A stretch of DNA of 61,683 nt from Branchiostoma floridae (Eukaryota; Chordata; Leptocardii; Amphioxiformes; Branchiostomatidae): NCBI RefSeq assembly GCF_000003815.2, contig NC_049982.1, forward strand, positions 25,404,082-25,465,764. The letters run 5' to 3'. This document shows, in pieces, positions 59,686-61,683 of the stretch (within the stretch, counting starts at the first letter, position 1; each line of letters opens with the position of its first letter). The notes under the pieces are model-generated. The model saw only the letters and a list, made by a program, of their open reading frames with translations, did not search any database and was not told where the DNA came from. Made by a program: the position numbers and the translations under genes.

Positions 59686-61647
59686 CTAGTGTCAAGGGAA
59701 GGAAAAAAGAGTATCAAACCGATGCCTTCTGTGACAAATATCACCTTGGTGTGCAGACTATTGTAAAAAATCTCAGTGACACTCAACATGCTACACCCTG
59801 TAGTGGCTGTACTGACAGCAGTCTCAGTACTCCCAGTAGTGTCCATAACCCAATCAGTGTCCATACCCCCAGTAGTGTCCGTACCCCCAGTAGTGTCCCC
59901 TGCCCCTAGATTTTTCAAATTATTTTACACAGTGAATGAAACACACCTTGTGTCCACCATGGTTTGAGGCATCTGGCGAAGAAACTTGAAGATAGACATG
60001 TAGTCCTTCTGTTGTAAGATGGCTTCTTCACTGGCTTTGAAGAATGCCAGAGCGTAACGGAACAGGACCTTCGAACCCTCATAGAGGAAAGCATCCCAAA
60101 TTCTGTTTGGAGAAAACACAAAGATTAATACACGTGTAACGTTACACATGTTCATTTCCAAGAGTCAGCATGGTTAATTTAATGCATCAGTGATCTAGAC
60201 ATGTAACAATAGTTTGAATATTTCACACCTCTATGAAATATACAGAGTCCCTCATATATGTATAACTGCGGTCCATTCATTATGCAAATATGGTTTTGAT
60301 TGACAAATGTCCATGGATCACTTCCTGTCACTAGTCTACAGTGACCATGAATGGATTTGTGAACAAACTTAATCAATTGCCTCTTCCATTTACCCATTCT
60401 GTCACTCATGCAAGCCAGACCTTAGTGGTGACACCATCTTCCCACTCACATCTTGTCACTCTACTGAAAGTTAGTGTTTACTTAATCACTAACACACAGG
60501 ACAACATAGTGTTTTTTTTTTGACAAAGCTTCAAATTCTTGTTTATTGAGTCAGCTCTACTGGAACACTATAGGTGAGTAGAAACAATCTTCTGGTTCCC
60601 GGATTCAAACCCACACCAAACTCAGCATGGTCAGTTTGGGGTGCTTAAACCTCGCTGTTATAATACATTTAACATGAAGGTACACAAACCTCAACATGGT
60701 GTCTGTCGGTATGCCGTCCACAAAGATAGTGAGGAACCAGTTGAAGGTGGCGAGGGACAGGTCCACATTGTAGTTATCCAGGTGACTGGACAGGTGTGGT
60801 AACTTCTCTTTCAGTAGGTCTTTAAATACCCTTTGATCCACCTAAGTGGGCAAATACAGAGATTAATTGTGCTATTAGGCAATGCATATGTTTTAGGTAC
60901 TATTTTGACTAATAAATGCACTTCTGTCATACCCGGTCTGTGATGACGTTCGATAAGGATTCCTGTGATGATGTTCAAAATCTGTTCATATTTCAAAGTA
61001 TTCCAAGGAATTATACTTGTATCATCTGGGTTTCATTAGAATTTGCTTCAGGTGCATGCACTGCTGTCCAATATTTGAATTGAATTTTTTTGTTTGAACA
61101 TGACATATTTTCTCACCTTTTGGCACATTTTGGATTGGAATATGTTTTCTCAGGTGGGCATTGCAACATGGTGTATTCTGTATCACCATTGGTTTAAGCC
61201 ATCCCACTGAGTGCATATTATATATCTTAGTATACAAGATCTTAAAACTATATTAGATAAATCACATCACACATCACATCACATGTGATGGTGAAAAAGA
61301 TTGAGTGAAAAAACACTCAACCTACAACATCCTAAAGAATAGTGAGGACCACCTATACCTGAGACCCTGCCAGAGTCTTGCTGAAGTAGTCCTGAGGCAT
61401 GATGTGTTCCACGATGGCCACCAGGCACCAGAACGCGTCCTCCTCCGTCATAAACAACAAAGCTATGGCCACGATCCTGTTCAGCCCCTGACAGTACCCG
61501 ATGGCGGGGTTGTGCCAGCTGTACGCCACCAGGACCCTGCGGAGCTTCTGGATCCCCTCCGACTCCATGGACCCGTAGTGCACGTTGTGCGGGAGGGTCC
61601 GCATCAGGTCCAGCTCAATCTGTTTCCCAGCAGGGTTGAACTTCCCC
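59502..61647 (-). CDS. TBC1D2B: TBC1D2/TBC1D2B-type Rab GTPase-activating protein, C-terminal part
   Basis: Four minus-strand exons (61647-61359, 60841-60690, 60103-59947, 59685-59502) join in frame to encode about 260 residues ending at TAG 59504-59502. They cover most of the TBC domain: RTLPHNVHYGSMESEGIQKL, the glutamine-finger motif IGYCQGLNR, EDAFWCLVAIVE, the TFNWFLTIFVDGIP segment, then the C-terminal HDLNPFPRRNINARR and LDAIREDF blocks typical of TBC1D2 and TBC1D2B. The family stimulates GTP hydrolysis by Rab GTPases (Rab7 and Rab22 have been reported for members) in endosomal traffic. The arginine-finger motif (IxxDxxR), the PH domain and the coiled coil would be encoded beyond the window end. 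Invertebrates may have one co-orthologue of TBC1D2 and TBC1D2B, so the symbol is approximate. Confidence 0.88.
59815..59908. repeat. 18-bp minisatellite in last intron of TBC1D2-like gene
   Basis: CCCCCAGTAGTGTCCNTA-like units, about five copies. A minus-strand Thr/Gly-rich frame across it is repeat-encoded and not part of the protein. Confidence 0.8.
59947..60103 (-). CDS. TBC1D2B: TBC1D2-like exon, end of TBC domain
   Basis: Begins IWDAFLYEGSKVLFRYALAF after CCAAACAG and ends TMVDTR before donor GTGTGT. IWD.FLYEG is a conserved TBC block. Confidence 0.88.
60690..60841 (-). CDS. TBC1D2B: TBC1D2-like exon, middle of TBC domain
   Basis: Begins VDQRVFKDLLKEKLPHL after CCACTTAG and ends DTMLR, with the Arg codon split by donor GTTTGT. 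Confidence 0.88.
61359..61647 (-). CDS. TBC1D2B: TBC1D2-like exon with YCQG glutamine finger
   Basis: Acceptor CTTTCACTTTCAG (minus). The exon begins GKFNPAGKQIELDL and ends AGSQ before donor GTATAG. The Gln of YCQG is the second catalytic finger of TBC Rab-GAPs. Confidence 0.88.
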
Positions 61648-61683
61648 CTGAAAGTGAAAGAATTTAAAGTACAACATTTTCTC

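Overview
The window is eukaryotic. Genes are split by GT/AG introns, gene density is low, microsatellites and degenerate tandem repeats are abundant, and five N-runs mark assembly gaps (four of exactly 100 N, one of 679 N). An Emx-type homeobox gene, an LDL-receptor class A repeat gene and a TBC1D2-type Rab-GAP gene point to an invertebrate deuterostome. A cephalochordate (Branchiostoma-like) genome is my best inference from general appearance; I cannot confirm it without a search.

Layout, left to right. At 1-1470 there is only degenerate repeat DNA. The 3' end of a plus-strand gene with five LDLa modules (exons 1571-2088, 2605-2724, 3326-3342) follows. From 3.4 to 19.9 kb I see no convincing host gene. 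That stretch holds a 5'-truncated non-LTR retrotransposon end, a MITE-like family with TACTGTAAA ends, a 10-bp minisatellite at two loci, a ~150-bp and a ~163-bp degenerate tandem repeat, a two-copy composite repeat and several perfect inverted repeats.

At 20.9-27.9 kb lies a plus-strand gene with one huge exon (5.8 kb, Gln-rich, internally repetitive) joined in frame to two small exons that encode a very divergent homeodomain. The canonical Arg5 and the near-invariant Asn51 are replaced by Trp and His, and the helix 1-2 loop is two residues longer than normal. Downstream on the same strand (35.4-46.3 kb) is a complete three-exon Emx gene of 286 aa. The two genes share intron phases (1, then 0), a split Val codon before the homeodomain and an intron between homeodomain positions 44 and 45. 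They therefore look like a tandem pair, one conserved and one extremely diverged.

The Emx gene carries two unusual arrays. Three degenerate partial copies of its homeobox exon 2 (acceptor plus the first ~15 codons) lie just upstream of exon 2. Five degenerate copies of its C-terminal coding tail lie just downstream of exon 3, at a ~175-bp period. Some copies keep acceptor-like AGs, open frames and near-identical cores, so they could be alternative terminal exons giving Emx proteins without a complete DNA-binding domain. This is the observation I would check first, together with the Asn51-less homeodomain.

From 47.3 to 59.5 kb there is intergenic DNA with hairpins, two tRNA-derived SINE families (one copy with perfect 15-bp target-site duplications) and more MITE copies. 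The window ends with the last four coding exons of a minus-strand TBC1D2/TBC1D2B orthologue (61647 to 59502), cut off on its 5' side by the window edge.
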